Made by a program: the position numbers and the translations under genes
In this document: piece after piece, positions 1-8,497 of the stretch
Layout: every line of letters begins with the position of its first letter
How positions within the stretch are numbered: the stretch's first letter is position 1
Notes under the pieces: generated by a model
What the model was told of the DNA's origin: nothing
Seen by the model: only the letters and a program-made list of their open reading frames with translations
Database searches by the model: none
Origin: Bradyrhizobium iriomotense
Lineage (GTDB): Bacteria; Pseudomonadota; Alphaproteobacteria; Rhizobiales; Xanthobacteraceae
Assembly: GCF_018130765.1 (NCBI RefSeq)
Contig: NZ_JAFCJZ010000015.1
Location: forward strand, 169,426 to 233,425
Reading direction: 5' to 3'
Length of the DNA: 64,000 bases

Positions 1-702
1 GGGATGCATCTCCGCTTCGAGGCGAAGTGTCGCAGCCTGCCAGTAGGCGGCGAGATCGAAATCGGCGGGACGAGCGAAGCGGTCGTCGAGCGCGGAACAG
101 TCGAGCACGCGCGCGACGCGATAGGTCCGCACGCTGCCGTCGACTTGGCCGGCGAGATACCAGCTGCCGCCCTTCAGCACGAGACCGAGCGGAGCGACAC
201 GGCGCTGCTTCTCCGCGCGCCAGCTCCGGTAGCGGATTTTTATCAATGCCCCGCGCAGAGTGGCGCCAGCGATGGTGCGCAGATGTTTTGGTTCTTCCGT
301 CTCGCCGAACCAGCCCGGTGCGTCCAGGTGAAAACGCTCCTGCATGCGCCCGGCGTCTTCGCGCAGATTGGCGGGCAGCGCCGCCATCAGCTTGTTCTGC
401 GCGGCGATCATTGCCGCGTCCAGCCCCAGCGCCGCCGCTGGGCCGGGAAGCCCCGCAAGGAACAGCGCTTCCGCCTCGTTCTGCGACAGGCCGTTCAGCC
501 GGACGCGATAGCCGTCAAGCAGGCGATAGCCGCCCTCCGGGCCGCGGTCGGCATAGACAGGAACGCCGGAGGCCGCGAGCGCGTCGATGTCGCGATAGAT
601 CGTGCGCACCGACACTTCGCAGGTTTCCGCGAGCTCGGGCGCGGTGACCTGCCCCCTGGCCTGAAGGGTGGTGAGGATCGACAGCATCCGGCTCGCGCGC
701 AT
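1..702 (-). CDS. WYL-domain (YafY/DeoR-type) transcriptional regulator, partial at window edge
   Basis: The reading frame starts at an ATG at 702 and runs to base 1 without a stop, so the C-terminus lies outside the window. The first 60 or so residues form a winged helix-turn-helix with the family signature VSVRTIYRDIDALAASGVPV, followed by GPEGGYRL. The middle part carries a WYL-like ligand-sensing segment (IKIRYRSWRAEKQRRVAPLG, then SWYLAGQ). It is divergent from the glutathione transferase gene at 789, and a perfect 12-bp inverted repeat lies between them. Control of itself and of that gene is inferred from this layout. A second, related regulator sits at 7686-8384. Confidence 0.9.
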   Translation of the reverse strand, partial: MRASRMLSILTTLQARGQVTAPELAETCEVSVRTIYRDIDALAASGVPVYADRGPEGGYRLLDGYRVRLNGLSQNEAEALFLAGLPGPAAALGLDAAMIAAQNKLMAALPANLREDAGRMQERFHLDAPGWFGETEEPKHLRTIAGATLRGALIKIRYRSWRAEKQRRVAPLGLVLKGGSWYLAGQVDGSVRTYRVARVLDCSALDDRFARPADFDLAAYWQAATLRLEAEMHP

Positions 703-713
703 GATCCCTTAAA

Positions 714-742
714 CCATACCTGACACAGGATGTCAGGTATGG
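714..742. promoter_or_regulatory. Perfect 12-bp inverted repeat, candidate operator
   Basis: CCATACCTGACA (714-725) and its exact complement TGTCAGGTATGG (731-742) are separated by 5 bases. The element lies 12 bases upstream of the WYL regulator start and 47 bases upstream of the transferase start, where an operator controlling both genes would sit. The TGACA...TGTCA core resembles the element at 8428-8451. Confidence 0.75.
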
Positions 743-788
743 GCCGCTACAAGATGCGCCTCGCCGACTGGCCAGATGGAGATTTGCC

Positions 789-1451
789 ATGACCGATCCG
801 AACCGCATCACCCTGTATTATTCGCCGCAAAGCCGGGCCACCGGCACGCGGGTGCTGCTGGAAGAACTGGGGGCGCCTTACGATCTCCATGTTCTCAACA
901 TGAAGGCCGGCGAGCAGCGCCAGGCCGCCTATCTCGCCGTCAATCCGCTCGGCAAGGTGCCGGCGGTCCGCCACGGCGAAGCGCTGGTGACCGAGCAGGT
1001 CGCGATCACCATCTTTCTCGCCGATCTGTTTCCGCAGGCCGGGTTGACGCCGGCGTTGAACGATCCGCTGCGCGGTCCTTATCTGCGCTGGATCGCCTAT
1101 TACGGCTCTTCCTTCGAGCCGGCCTTGATCGACAAGTTCATGCAGCGCGAGCCGGCCCCGATCACGCAATCGCCCTATGCCGATTACGACACCATGCTGG
1201 GTGCGCTGGAGGCACAGCTGTCGAAGGGCCCGTACCTGCTCGGCGAGCGCATGACCGCCGCGGACGTGCTGTGGGGCGTCGCCTTCAGCTGGACCATCAT
1301 GTTCGGCATCGTGCCGAAAAAAGATGTATTCGTTAGCTATGCCGAGCGCATGACTTCGCGTCCCGCGTTCCAGCGCATCAATGCGGCGGATGCCGAGATG
1401 GCGGCGCAGCATGCTGCGGCTGTCGGGGGAATGAACCAGGGTTGTAGATGA
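789..1451 (+). CDS. Glutathione S-transferase family protein
   Basis: This 220-residue protein has a thioredoxin-like N-terminal domain (TLYYSPQSRATGTRVLLEEL, then NPLGKVPAVRHG with the cis-proline, and the conserved TEQVAI equivalent of the ESxAI glutathione contact). An all-helical C-terminal domain follows from about residue 90 (GPYLLGERMTAADVLWG). Such enzymes conjugate or reduce electrophiles with glutathione in the cytoplasm; the substrate cannot be told. The start follows the divergent operator at 714-742. Its stop overlaps the next gene's start in ATGA, suggesting coupled translation. Confidence 0.9.
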   Translation: MTDPNRITLYYSPQSRATGTRVLLEELGAPYDLHVLNMKAGEQRQAAYLAVNPLGKVPAVRHGEALVTEQVAITIFLADLFPQAGLTPALNDPLRGPYLRWIAYYGSSFEPALIDKFMQREPAPITQSPYADYDTMLGALEAQLSKGPYLLGERMTAADVLWGVAFSWTIMFGIVPKKDVFVSYAERMTSRPAFQRINAADAEMAAQHAAAVGGMNQGCR

Positions 1452-1882
1452 CGAAGACGGCGCATACGACGAACTGCTTCAACACCTTTATTCGGGTTGC
1501 TGAAGACTGTCCCGCGTGCACTGGCGAGGAGCCGCCGCTGCGCGCGGGAAAGCCGACGGTGGCATGCCTGCAATATGGGATGATCGCCAAGGCACCCTAC
1601 AAATACACGTCCGACGACGTGATCTTCGCGACGTCTGCGCCGGGACGCGAGCTCGATGCGAGGGCGACGACAGCGGAGAAGCGTGCGGCCCGGGAAGCGT
1701 TCTTCTCCCGGGGGCAGGCGTGCATGAGGGCGTCGAGCCTGGGTAAGCGCTTCGGCTGGGGCGTTCATGCCGATAGTGAGGGCCGGATCGCGATCTATGC
1801 CATCGACAGCAAACGCTACCAGGCGCTCGTCCGCGATCCCAAGCTCACGCAGGTGCGCGCCATGCGGTCGAAGCGGGCGTGA
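1448..1882 (+). CDS. DUF6157 family protein
   Basis: This 144-residue protein of unknown function is recognised by the family pattern TTNCFNTFIRVAEDCP, then KAPYKYTSDDVIF, then FFSRGQACMRASSLGKRFGW and a C-terminal VRAMRSKRA. It has no signal peptide or membrane segment, so it should be cytoplasmic. It overlaps the transferase gene by four bases and is probably co-transcribed with it under the WYL regulator. Its stop at 1880-1882 abuts the stop of the convergent crotonase gene with no spacer. Confidence 0.85.
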   Translation: MTKTAHTTNCFNTFIRVAEDCPACTGEEPPLRAGKPTVACLQYGMIAKAPYKYTSDDVIFATSAPGRELDARATTAEKRAAREAFFSRGQACMRASSLGKRFGWGVHADSEGRIAIYAIDSKRYQALVRDPKLTQVRAMRSKRA

Positions 1883-2668
1883 TCAGAATTTTGGTGCCCG
1901 CTTCTCCGCGAACGCCTTGATGCCTTCCTTGATCTCGTCGCCGCGCATGCTGTCGCGGTGGCGCTGGTCGGCGGCTTGTTCGTCGAGCTCGCCGCGGGCG
2001 AATTCGTTGATCGCGCGCTTCATGCCGGCCATCGCCTGCGGCGCGTTGCCGGCGAGGATTGCGGCGAGCCTGTCGACTTCCTCGTCGAGCGTCTCTTCCG
2101 GCACCATGGCGGTGAGATAGCCGATGCGCAGCATCTCCGGCGCGGTGATCTTCTGCGCTGTCAGGAACAGCTTCTTCGCATTGTCGACGCCGAGCCGCGT
2201 CACGTAGCGTTTGATGCCGCTCCGGTAATAATGCAGCCCGAGCCGTGCCGCCGGCATGAACATCTCGGCGGTGTCGACGCCGATGCGGAAATCGCAGGCC
2301 AGCGCGAGGTCGGTCGAGCCGCCATAGACGCCGCCGTTGAGCCGGCAGATCGTCGGGACACCCAGATCCTCCAGCCGGTTGACGACCACCTCGAAGGCGG
2401 AGCCTGCGCTCTGCTGCTCGTTCGCGCTCACCGCGCGCTCGGCGACCGAATTGAGGTCGTAGCCGGCGGAGAAGGCACGGCCCGTTCCGGTCAGCACCAG
2501 CACGCGGATGGCGGGATCGGCCTCGACGGCGTCGAACAGTTTGACGAGCTCGCCGAGGTCCTCGGCCTGGAGCCGGTTGAGATGTTTGGGCCGGTTGAGG
2601 CGGATGGTGGCGCGTGCGCCCATGATTTCGAGCACAGGGCTTGATGCCGCGTCGGTGGAATCCGACAT
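1883..2668 (-). CDS. Enoyl-CoA hydratase/isomerase (crotonase) family protein
   Basis: The 261-residue crotonase fold shows the N-terminal strand ATIRLNRPKHLNRL, the oxyanion-hole region GTGRAFSAGYDL and the second motif LNGGVYGGSTDLALACDFRI. The usual catalytic glutamate segment reads PAARLGLHYY, without the standard glutamate, so classical hydratase activity is doubtful and isomerase, hydrolase or another crotonase reaction is possible. It lies 12 bases downstream of the K+ channel gene on the same strand and may be co-transcribed, though no functional link is evident. Confidence 0.85.
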   Translation of the reverse strand: MSDSTDAASSPVLEIMGARATIRLNRPKHLNRLQAEDLGELVKLFDAVEADPAIRVLVLTGTGRAFSAGYDLNSVAERAVSANEQQSAGSAFEVVVNRLEDLGVPTICRLNGGVYGGSTDLALACDFRIGVDTAEMFMPAARLGLHYYRSGIKRYVTRLGVDNAKKLFLTAQKITAPEMLRIGYLTAMVPEETLDEEVDRLAAILAGNAPQAMAGMKRAINEFARGELDEQAADQRHRDSMRGDEIKEGIKAFAEKRAPKF

Positions 2669-2680
2669 TCTTGTCTCCCT

Positions 2681-3787
2681 TTATTTGTTTTCGAGCGCGC
2701 GGCGTTTTGCTTCCGCATCGATGGTCTCGGCGAGATCGGGATGCCGCGCCATCAGCACGCGGAAGTCGACGAGGTCGAGCACCAGCAGCCGCGACACTTT
2801 CGTGGTCGAGACGTTGGCGCCGCGCAAATTGTTGCCGAGCAGCGCCATCTCGCCGAAGAAGGCGCCCTCGCCGAGCTGCACCTTCTTGCCGGGCAGGTCG
2901 ACCTCGACCTCGCCGGCGGCGATGAAATACATGCAGTCGCCCTGCGCGCCCTTGCGGATGATCATGGTCCGCGCCGGCAGCTCCATGGTCCGCAGCATGT
3001 GGGTGACGTCGGCAATGGCGGCAGGTCCGAGCGCCGCGAAGAACGGCACCTTGCTGACCGATTCCCAGGTCTTGAGGAAATTGTCGCGCCGGGTCTCCGC
3101 GGCAAAGCCGGTCGCCAAAATACCGGTCCAGAGGCCGAACACGCCGAGGCCGGAGATCATCACCAGCGCCGCCACGATGCGACCCAGCGGCGTGACCGGC
3201 ACGACGTCGCCATAGCCCGTCGTCGTCAGGGTTACGACGGCCCACCACAATGCCGCCGGGACGCTGCCGAACGTTTGCGGCTGCACATCCCGCTCCAGGA
3301 AATGTTCGGCGACCGAGGCGAGGAAGACCACCATCAGGAAGATCACGAGCACGCTGACCAGCGGCCCCGATTCCAGCACCAGCACGCGGCGGAGCTGTCG
3401 CAGGCCCGGAATGCCCGGCACCACCTTCAGCACCCAGAGCACGCTGAGCAGCCAGGCCGTCTTCGGCTCGATGCCGAGAACCAGCGCGGCCGGCACGGCC
3501 AGCGCCCCAATCGCGTCGACGATACCGGCGGAGGAGGACATGTAAAGCGCAAGGCGCCCCGTTCGCGCCATGTGGCGCAGCCGGACCAGCCATTCGAACA
3601 CGAAATAGACGAGACAGGCCCAGAGCAGGCCGGTGACCCAGCCGCTCGCCTCATTGGCCCGGTTGTCCGTCAGCAGCACCATGCTGAGTATGCCGACGCC
3701 GACGGCCACATAGGCCGCCTTGGTCATGTTGCGGCCGGCTGTGGCGGCCGCAAACTGGGCCAGAGCGGAGATCAGCGGCTTGGACAT
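2681..3787 (-). CDS. Cyclic-nucleotide-gated potassium channel (MloK1-like)
   Basis: This 368-residue inner-membrane protein has about six transmembrane segments, then a pore loop with the K+ selectivity filter TLTTTGYGD (about 186-194), then a C-terminal cyclic-nucleotide-binding domain. The phosphate-binding cassette reads FFGEMAL (310-316), and Arg322 sits where MloK1 of Mesorhizobium loti uses an arginine to hold cAMP. The stretch ERDVQPQTFGS before the pore and SGLGVFGLWTGILATGF after it match MloK1 closely from memory. As in MloK1, the voltage-sensor-like S4 helix is poor in arginines, so ligand gating is expected. The gene precedes the crotonase gene with a 12-base gap. Confidence 0.92.
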   Translation of the reverse strand: MSKPLISALAQFAAATAGRNMTKAAYVAVGVGILSMVLLTDNRANEASGWVTGLLWACLVYFVFEWLVRLRHMARTGRLALYMSSSAGIVDAIGALAVPAALVLGIEPKTAWLLSVLWVLKVVPGIPGLRQLRRVLVLESGPLVSVLVIFLMVVFLASVAEHFLERDVQPQTFGSVPAALWWAVVTLTTTGYGDVVPVTPLGRIVAALVMISGLGVFGLWTGILATGFAAETRRDNFLKTWESVSKVPFFAALGPAAIADVTHMLRTMELPARTMIIRKGAQGDCMYFIAAGEVEVDLPGKKVQLGEGAFFGEMALLGNNLRGANVSTTKVSRLLVLDLVDFRVLMARHPDLAETIDAEAKRRALENK

Positions 3788-3935
3788 GCGGGAAGGCGGC
3801 TCGGTCTTGGTTCTTGCGGGCCCGGCTGGGACCGCGGCGCCAAAGTGCCCGCCCGTGTCGGGGCCGTCAACGACGGCCGCGCGCGCTGCAGCATCGTCGA
3901 ATCGGGGGAGAGGGGGCCGGCTGCGGGCCGAGCCG

Positions 3936-4154
3936 TTACCTGAAATGCGGTGGCTCGTCGTAGCCGCGGCGGCTGCTGAAGAACAGCAGGACCATCAGGC
4001 CGATGCCGACGATGACGGAGAATCCGGCCCCCAGGGCGAGGGCCACATAGCCTTCCGTCGGGATCGGGTCACCTTCGACCGCCATCGCGGAATAAGCGAA
4101 ATAGCCCACCGCCGCCAGCATTCCCAGAAGGAAGATCATGAGGAGCATACGCAT
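3936..4154 (-). CDS. Small two-helix membrane protein
   Basis: This 72-residue protein starts at the ATG at 4154 (MRMLLMIFLLGMLAAVGYF). It has a first hydrophobic helix at about 3-21, a short polar loop (EGDPIPTEG), a second helix at about 37-61 and a polar tail ending SRRGYDEPPHFR. An in-frame ATG seven codons upstream is an alternative start. The family is not recognised and the function is unknown. It is probably transcribed alone, downstream of a palindromic repeat. Confidence 0.6.
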   Translation of the reverse strand: MRMLLMIFLLGMLAAVGYFAYSAMAVEGDPIPTEGYVALALGAGFSVIVGIGLMVLLFFSSRRGYDEPPHFR

Positions 4155-4253
4155 GGTGCGTGTCTCCGGTTGCATCAGGTAACCAAAGGTTGTGGATCGG
4201 ACCGGTTCCAGGCGGCCGGCCGTTGATCGAGCGGGGCGGCGCTCGCCAGCAGT

Positions 4254-4390
4254 CTCGTGCCCCGGACGCAGCGCAACACGCAGTGATGCGCTGCAGAGCC
4301 GGGGCCCATGCAGCAGCGCACGGTGCGGCTTCCTGGGTCCCGGCTTGGCGCTGCAACGCCTTCGGCATTGCAGCTTGTCCGGGACACGAG
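4254..4390. repeat. Palindromic intergenic repeat, family F
   Basis: The outer arms CTCGTGCCCCGGAC (4254-4267) and GTCCGGGACACGAG (4377-4390) are complementary apart from one base. Inner arms around GCTGCA and CCGGGGCCCA/TGGGTCCCGG extend the hairpin. A shortened copy (CTCCGGACGC ... GCGTCCGGGACACGAG) lies at about 22233-22262. No coding capacity is seen. Confidence 0.7.
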
Positions 4391-4414
4391 AGCGGGGGAC
4401 CCCGCCCCCTCCGA

Positions 4415-5914
4415 TCAAGCGCTCTGCGCGGTCTTCACCACCACGACATTGCTGTCGTCGTGCGGGGGCGCTGCGGCGTCGCGGGCGGCCTTCTCGGCTT
4501 CGCTGGCGTGCCGCTTGAGGTAGTCGCGACGCATGCCGATCTCGTCGCGGACGAATTCGTAGCCGAGCTTGAAGGTGTCGAGCCCGTCGGTACTGATCGT
4601 ACCGTCCCTGAGCCCGATGACAGCGCCGCGCAAGATGCCTTCCAGCTCGTCCTGCAGACATTCGAGCTGGTCCAGCGAATGGGCGTGCTCGATGCGCTCG
4701 CCGATGTCGAGGATGGCGGTGGAGAGCTCGCTGGCCTTCTCCGGCGCGATCCTCGTGATCTTGGCGTAGATCGCGGCGAAGATCGAGCCGATGACGCTGA
4801 GCGCGGCGGCGCCCAGATACATCATGTCGCTGTACTTATCCATGAACGACTTGGTGTCGTCATTGATGTAGTCGGCCGCGCCCTGATGCGCCATCACGAA
4901 GGCGTCCTTCTCGACGGAGGCCGGCTCGATCCTGCTGGCGAAGCCGCTGTCGAGCCCGAGCGCGGACTTGTTCTCGTAAATGGTACGCGCCAGCTCGCCC
5001 GCCGTGGTCGCCGACATCCTGGATTGCGTGACCAGCAGCCATTCGAGCCCGACCGTATCGAGATCGTCGTCGGGAATTTCAGGCGCGGCCGCCAGCATGC
5101 CAGCCGTCAGCGTTTCCTCGGAAATGCCGGGGAATTTGCGCGCCAGCGCCTTGACCTCGTCGATCGCGTTGAGCGTGAAGCCGCCGCGTTTGGCGACCTG
5201 CTCATAGCTCTTGTCCCGCACCGCTTTCGAGGCGTGGACGATGGCGATCACCGCACCGAAGCCGTTTGCCGGCGCAAACAGCTTGTCGAGCGTTGCGCCC
5301 TGCGGCGCCATCTGCACCTTCGCGGCGTCAGGTCCCTCGGGAATGTCGAGGATGCCACGGACGAAGGCGAGCGAGGATTCGTTCTCGGCGAGGACGGCGA
5401 CCTTCTTCTTCTTCAACTCGGCGAGCGACTTGATCTTCTTGTTGCCGGGTCCGAGCAGGAGCACGAGGTCGTGCTCGAGAATCGCGAGCGTGCGTGCCCG
5501 CAGCGGCACCTTGGCGTCGGTGCGCAGCACGGCGAGGTCGGCCTGCCGGCGGTCGAACTGCGCGAGCGCCTTGGCGTTATCAGGGTTGTTGACGATCTTG
5601 ATCCGGAAGCGCGAGGCGTTGGTCTTCAACACCGTGGCGAGCTTCGCGGCGAACAGCGCCTCGTCGCTGTTGGGGGCGCCGACGGCAAAGGTCAGGGTCT
5701 CCGAATTATGCACCAGGGCGCGGCCGCCCCAGACGGTGGCAAGCGACAGCAGCAGGGTCAGCACGACGTAAAGCAGCACCTGCTGCTGATTGGTCTTGAT
5801 CACCTTGGGACGCCGCGGCGGCGATTCGGTCGGTGACGAATTGGGGCCTTCAGTACTCATGGCAGCACTCTTGGCCTTATTCTTCGGTGGCAGGCGGCTC
5901 GCTCGTGAGGTCAC
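4415..5914 (-). CDS. TAXI-family TRAP solute receptor, membrane-anchored
   Basis: This 499-residue protein has a GTG start at 5914; an in-frame ATG at 5860 is an alternative. A proline-rich N-terminal tail is followed by a transmembrane helix at about 46-64. The TAXI receptor body (about 73-345) starts LTFAVGAPNSDEALFAAKLA and carries QADLAVLRTDA and LVLLLGPGNKKIKSLAELKK. A second membrane helix lies at about 366-384, and a helical tail of about 110 residues ends it. TAXI receptors normally feed a fused TRAP permease, but none is adjacent. Both anchors make it unusual, and a sensory or signalling role is possible. Confidence 0.85.
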   Translation of the reverse strand: MTSRASRLPPKNKAKSAAMSTEGPNSSPTESPPRRPKVIKTNQQQVLLYVVLTLLLSLATVWGGRALVHNSETLTFAVGAPNSDEALFAAKLATVLKTNASRFRIKIVNNPDNAKALAQFDRRQADLAVLRTDAKVPLRARTLAILEHDLVLLLGPGNKKIKSLAELKKKKVAVLAENESSLAFVRGILDIPEGPDAAKVQMAPQGATLDKLFAPANGFGAVIAIVHASKAVRDKSYEQVAKRGGFTLNAIDEVKALARKFPGISEETLTAGMLAAAPEIPDDDLDTVGLEWLLVTQSRMSATTAGELARTIYENKSALGLDSGFASRIEPASVEKDAFVMAHQGAADYINDDTKSFMDKYSDMMYLGAAALSVIGSIFAAIYAKITRIAPEKASELSTAILDIGERIEHAHSLDQLECLQDELEGILRGAVIGLRDGTISTDGLDTFKLGYEFVRDEIGMRRDYLKRHASEAEKAARDAAAPPHDDSNVVVVKTAQSA

Positions 5915-6196
5915 TGCGGACGCCCTGTAATTCGTAAACGCCTGAAAAAAGAACGAAATTCTCTGCCGTCGATGATAGCTCGAAGGTCGCGGAATGCAAA
6001 TTTCGAGCCGAAGGTAACCTTACTCAGCGCGGGCGCGGCGACTGGTCATCCTATCACCAGTTAGCCACAGTTTGCGATTTTCCGGTTCCCCCTGGCTGCA
6101 TTCCGCCGCGGGAGATGTCATAAATTGTCCGTCCCGGCGATTTGACCGGTCCAAGAAGAAGTTGCGCTGAACGCTCCAATCTTTCTTGTCACGTCA

Positions 6197-6613
6197 ATGA
6201 GGGCGTCAGCTTTGTCGTTTCCTTCCATGTCCTCGGCGGTTCCGGTCGAAGCGCTCATTGGCTGGATGCTGCTGCTCACCTTCAAGCACATCATCGCCGA
6301 TTTCGTCCTCCAGACCGCCTGGATGGCGCATGGCAAGGACCAGAAGCACGGCTGGGCCCTGCCGCTGCTGGTGCATTGCCTGGTTCACCTTGCGGTCGCG
6401 CTGCCGCTGATCGTGATCGTCGCGCCGAAATTCTGGTTCGTGGCCTTTATCGACTTCCTGATCCACATCACGATCGACCGCGCCAAGGGATTCGTCTCCG
6501 CCAATTTCGGCGTCGACCTTTCACATCCCTGGTTCTGGACCCTGATCGGCGTCGACCAGGCGCTGCACCACCTGACCGGCTTCGGCCTTTCCATCTTCAT
6601 GGCGGCGAACTGA
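6197..6613 (+). CDS. DUF3307 family membrane protein
   Basis: This 138-residue protein carries the DUF3307 pattern: LTFKHIIADFVLQTAWMA near the N-terminus, HCLVHLAVALPLIV, then FIDFLIHITIDRAKG and DQALHHLTGF. It is mostly hydrophobic, with three or four membrane segments and several conserved histidines and aspartates. The function is unknown. An ATG at 6227 is an alternative start ten codons in, and neither start has a clear ribosome-binding site. It appears to be a single-gene unit. Confidence 0.8.
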   Translation: MRASALSFPSMSSAVPVEALIGWMLLLTFKHIIADFVLQTAWMAHGKDQKHGWALPLLVHCLVHLAVALPLIVIVAPKFWFVAFIDFLIHITIDRAKGFVSANFGVDLSHPWFWTLIGVDQALHHLTGFGLSIFMAAN

Positions 6614-6626
6614 TTGTTCGCACCTT

Positions 6627-6725
6627 GTCATTCCGGGGCTCGCGAAGCGAGAACCCGGAATCTCGAGATTCCCTGGTGCGCAACTGCGCACCATAGTTCG
6701 GTCCTGCGGACCGCCCCGGAATGAC
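6627..6725. repeat. Palindromic intergenic repeat, family A
   Basis: It begins GTCATTCCGGGGC and ends GCCCCGGAATGAC, with further complementary arms inside (CGCGAAGCGAG; GTGCGCAACTGCGCAC). The same family occurs at 50033, 54409, 60558 and 61497. The rest of the 357-base gap to 6970 holds another short dyad (CATCCTGGCCCGCC ... GGCGGGCGTCTCGAAGGATGG, about 6800-6838) and, I infer, the promoter of the next gene. Confidence 0.8.
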
Positions 6726-6970
6726 GGACGAGGCAGAAGGCGCTCTGGAATTGCTGCCTCCTCACCATGAGGGGGAATCTTTCCGCGTAAACAGACCTCA
6801 TCCTGGCCCGCCGAAGGCGGGCGTCTCGAAGGATGGCCGCAGGGAAGCTGCCTGCCGGGTCCCTCTGATTCGCGGCCAGGGCACAAGAACCCCGGGTGAC
6901 TACCGCCCAGCGTGGTTAACCTTTCATTAGAGAATTGCGCTGCATCTTCCGCACACGAGGGAGAACTGCA

Positions 6971-7369
6971 ATGTTTTCAAGCCGCGACGCCTTTGAAAGC
7001 GATTTCTGCCCGGTTCGCGACGAGCTCCTTGGCGAGATGTATCGCGCCAGCGAGAGTGGCCTGCCGAGGCTGGTTGAGAGTGTTTCCCCTGACGCGCGCG
7101 CCCGTCTGGCGCTGTTCTGCTATCGCCGCAGCCATCTGCACTCGCTGGCGGTCGCGATCGCAGCGAGCTGCAGCGAGCGCGACCTGATCGAGAACGGCGG
7201 CCGTGTCGGCTCGACGCTCTACGCGTTGTCGCGTCAGAGCTCGACCAAATCGTCGCCGTCGCTGTCGGGCGGCCGCAAGCCGATCACGCTGTCGACCAAG
7301 CCGCTGTCGGTGCTCGCACCGCTCGATGACGAGATCGACGACGAGATCAGCGAAGCCGTTCCGGCCTAA
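6971..7369 (+). CDS. Conserved hypothetical protein, 132 residues
   Basis: The start at 6971 is chosen because a purine-rich GAGGGAG precedes it by about six bases. The protein begins MFSSRDAFESDFCPVRDELL and has a helical middle (SHLHSLAVAIAASCSERDLI). Its C-terminal half is low-complexity, serine/threonine-rich and then acidic (LDDEIDDEISEAVPA). There is no signal peptide or membrane helix. No family is recognised; it resembles short proteins restricted to Bradyrhizobium relatives. Its stop overlaps the stop of the convergent gene by three bases. Confidence 0.65.
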   Translation: MFSSRDAFESDFCPVRDELLGEMYRASESGLPRLVESVSPDARARLALFCYRRSHLHSLAVAIAASCSERDLIENGGRVGSTLYALSRQSSTKSSPSLSGGRKPITLSTKPLSVLAPLDDEIDDEISEAVPA

Positions 7370-7689
7370 GCAGACTCTATAACCGGCAGCCCGAACTTCC
7401 GCCGCGCCATCGCACATTCGGCGTCGCCGGGCATGCAGGTGCGGCACACCTCCGGCCGCACCGCGTAGATGCCGCAGGCCGTCGCCTTTCCGATCTCTCC
7501 CTGCAACGCCGCGCAGCGATCGCCCTCGCAGCGCATGCCGGACTGGCGGTCGTTGACCAGCGCTTCAGGAATCGCGGCAAGCTCCTCGTCGCTCTCGATC
7601 GAGAAGCGCGGCCAGTTCTGCGAATAGCCGCAGCAGGCGCCGCAACTCTGGCAGCAGCTCGACAGGTCGATCTCTTGCATCGTCGTCAT
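7366..7689 (-). CDS. YkgJ-type cysteine-cluster (zinc/iron-chelating) protein
   Basis: This 107-residue protein has cysteine motifs typical of the CxxCxACC family: CCQSCGACC (about 13-21), later GMRCEGDRCAALQG, then TACGIYAVRPEVCRTC. These would bind a metal ion or cluster in the cytoplasm; no precise role is known. The start at 7689 is chosen because its ATG overlaps the TGA of the upstream WYL regulator (ATGA), implying translational coupling and one operon. Confidence 0.85.
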   Translation of the reverse strand: MTTMQEIDLSSCCQSCGACCGYSQNWPRFSIESDEELAAIPEALVNDRQSGMRCEGDRCAALQGEIGKATACGIYAVRPEVCRTCMPGDAECAMARRKFGLPVIESA

Positions 7690-8384
7690 GTGTCCTTCGG
7701 CGGACCCCAGACCAGGCTCTGCCGCCATCTCGCGCGCAGCACGTCGCGCCGTTCCGGATATCGTTCGTCGAGATAGGTCGCGTCCACCACGCGGTCGGTG
7801 CGGAAGCTGCGGAAGTCGCTGCGTAGCTCGCACCAGGCCGCGAGCAGGCGCACGGCTTCGAGATAGCCGACCGAGATCGGCCAGATCATGCGTTCGCTGG
7901 CGCGGCCCTGCTCGTCGCGATAGCGCAGCATGATCTTCTTGCCCTCGTGGATCTGGGTGCGCGTGCGCACCATGTCGAGGCGATCAGGCTCCCTGTTCCA
8001 GCTCGGCCGCGCCCGGCTCGCCGGCTCCAGCACGAAGGGGCGCAGGCGCTCGGGGACCGTGTCGGCGATCTTGGCCATCAGGTCTTCGGCCGCGCGCGCG
8101 AGCGCCGAATCGGCATGACCCGCAACCCATTGCGCGCCCAGCACCGCCGCCTCGATCTCGTCGGGTGTCAGCATCAAAGGCGGCAGGTCAAAACCCTTTT
8201 CCAGGATGTAGCCCATGCCGGCCTCGCCGCGGATCGGCACGCGCTGGCCGATCAGCGTCGCGATGTCGCGATAGATCGTGCGCTTCGAGGTCTCGAGCTC
8301 GGCCGCGATCGCGTCCGCCGTCAGCGGCTTCCGCGTGCGCCGGAGCACCTGGATGATCTGAAACAGCCGGTCGGCGCGTCTCAT
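7686..8384 (-). CDS. WYL-domain (YafY-type) transcriptional regulator
   Basis: This 232-residue protein starts at the ATG at 8384, after GAGAAGAG. The winged helix (MRRADRLFQIIQVLRRTRKP, then LETSKRTIYRDIATL) is followed by GMGYILEKGFDLPPLMLTPD and a WYL domain (IMLRYRDEQGR, PISVGYLEAVRLLAAWCELR). It is divergent from the small protein at 8498 and the transferase-like gene at 8794, with an imperfect palindrome at 8428-8451. The layout parallels the regulator-transferase pair at 1-1451. Self-regulation and control of the divergent genes are inferred. Confidence 0.92.
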   Translation of the reverse strand: MRRADRLFQIIQVLRRTRKPLTADAIAAELETSKRTIYRDIATLIGQRVPIRGEAGMGYILEKGFDLPPLMLTPDEIEAAVLGAQWVAGHADSALARAAEDLMAKIADTVPERLRPFVLEPASRARPSWNREPDRLDMVRTRTQIHEGKKIMLRYRDEQGRASERMIWPISVGYLEAVRLLAAWCELRSDFRSFRTDRVVDATYLDERYPERRDVLRARWRQSLVWGPPKDT

Positions 8385-8427
8385 GACAATTCTCTTCTCG
8401 AACGACGGATCAGAAATCGGCGCGCGG

Positions 8428-8451
8428 CTGCTGACAGGATGTTGGCAGCAG
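8428..8451. promoter_or_regulatory. Imperfect inverted repeat, candidate WYL-regulator operator
   Basis: CTGCTGACA (8428-8436) and TGGCAGCAG (8443-8451) are complementary at 8 of 9 positions with a 6-base spacer. It lies 44 bases from the regulator start and 47 from the divergent start at 8498. It shares the TGACA/TG-CA core with the repeat at 714-742. Confidence 0.65.
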
Positions 8452-8497
8452 GGGGGTTCTATACCGGGACAACACATCGACTGAAGAGGATTTGTCC

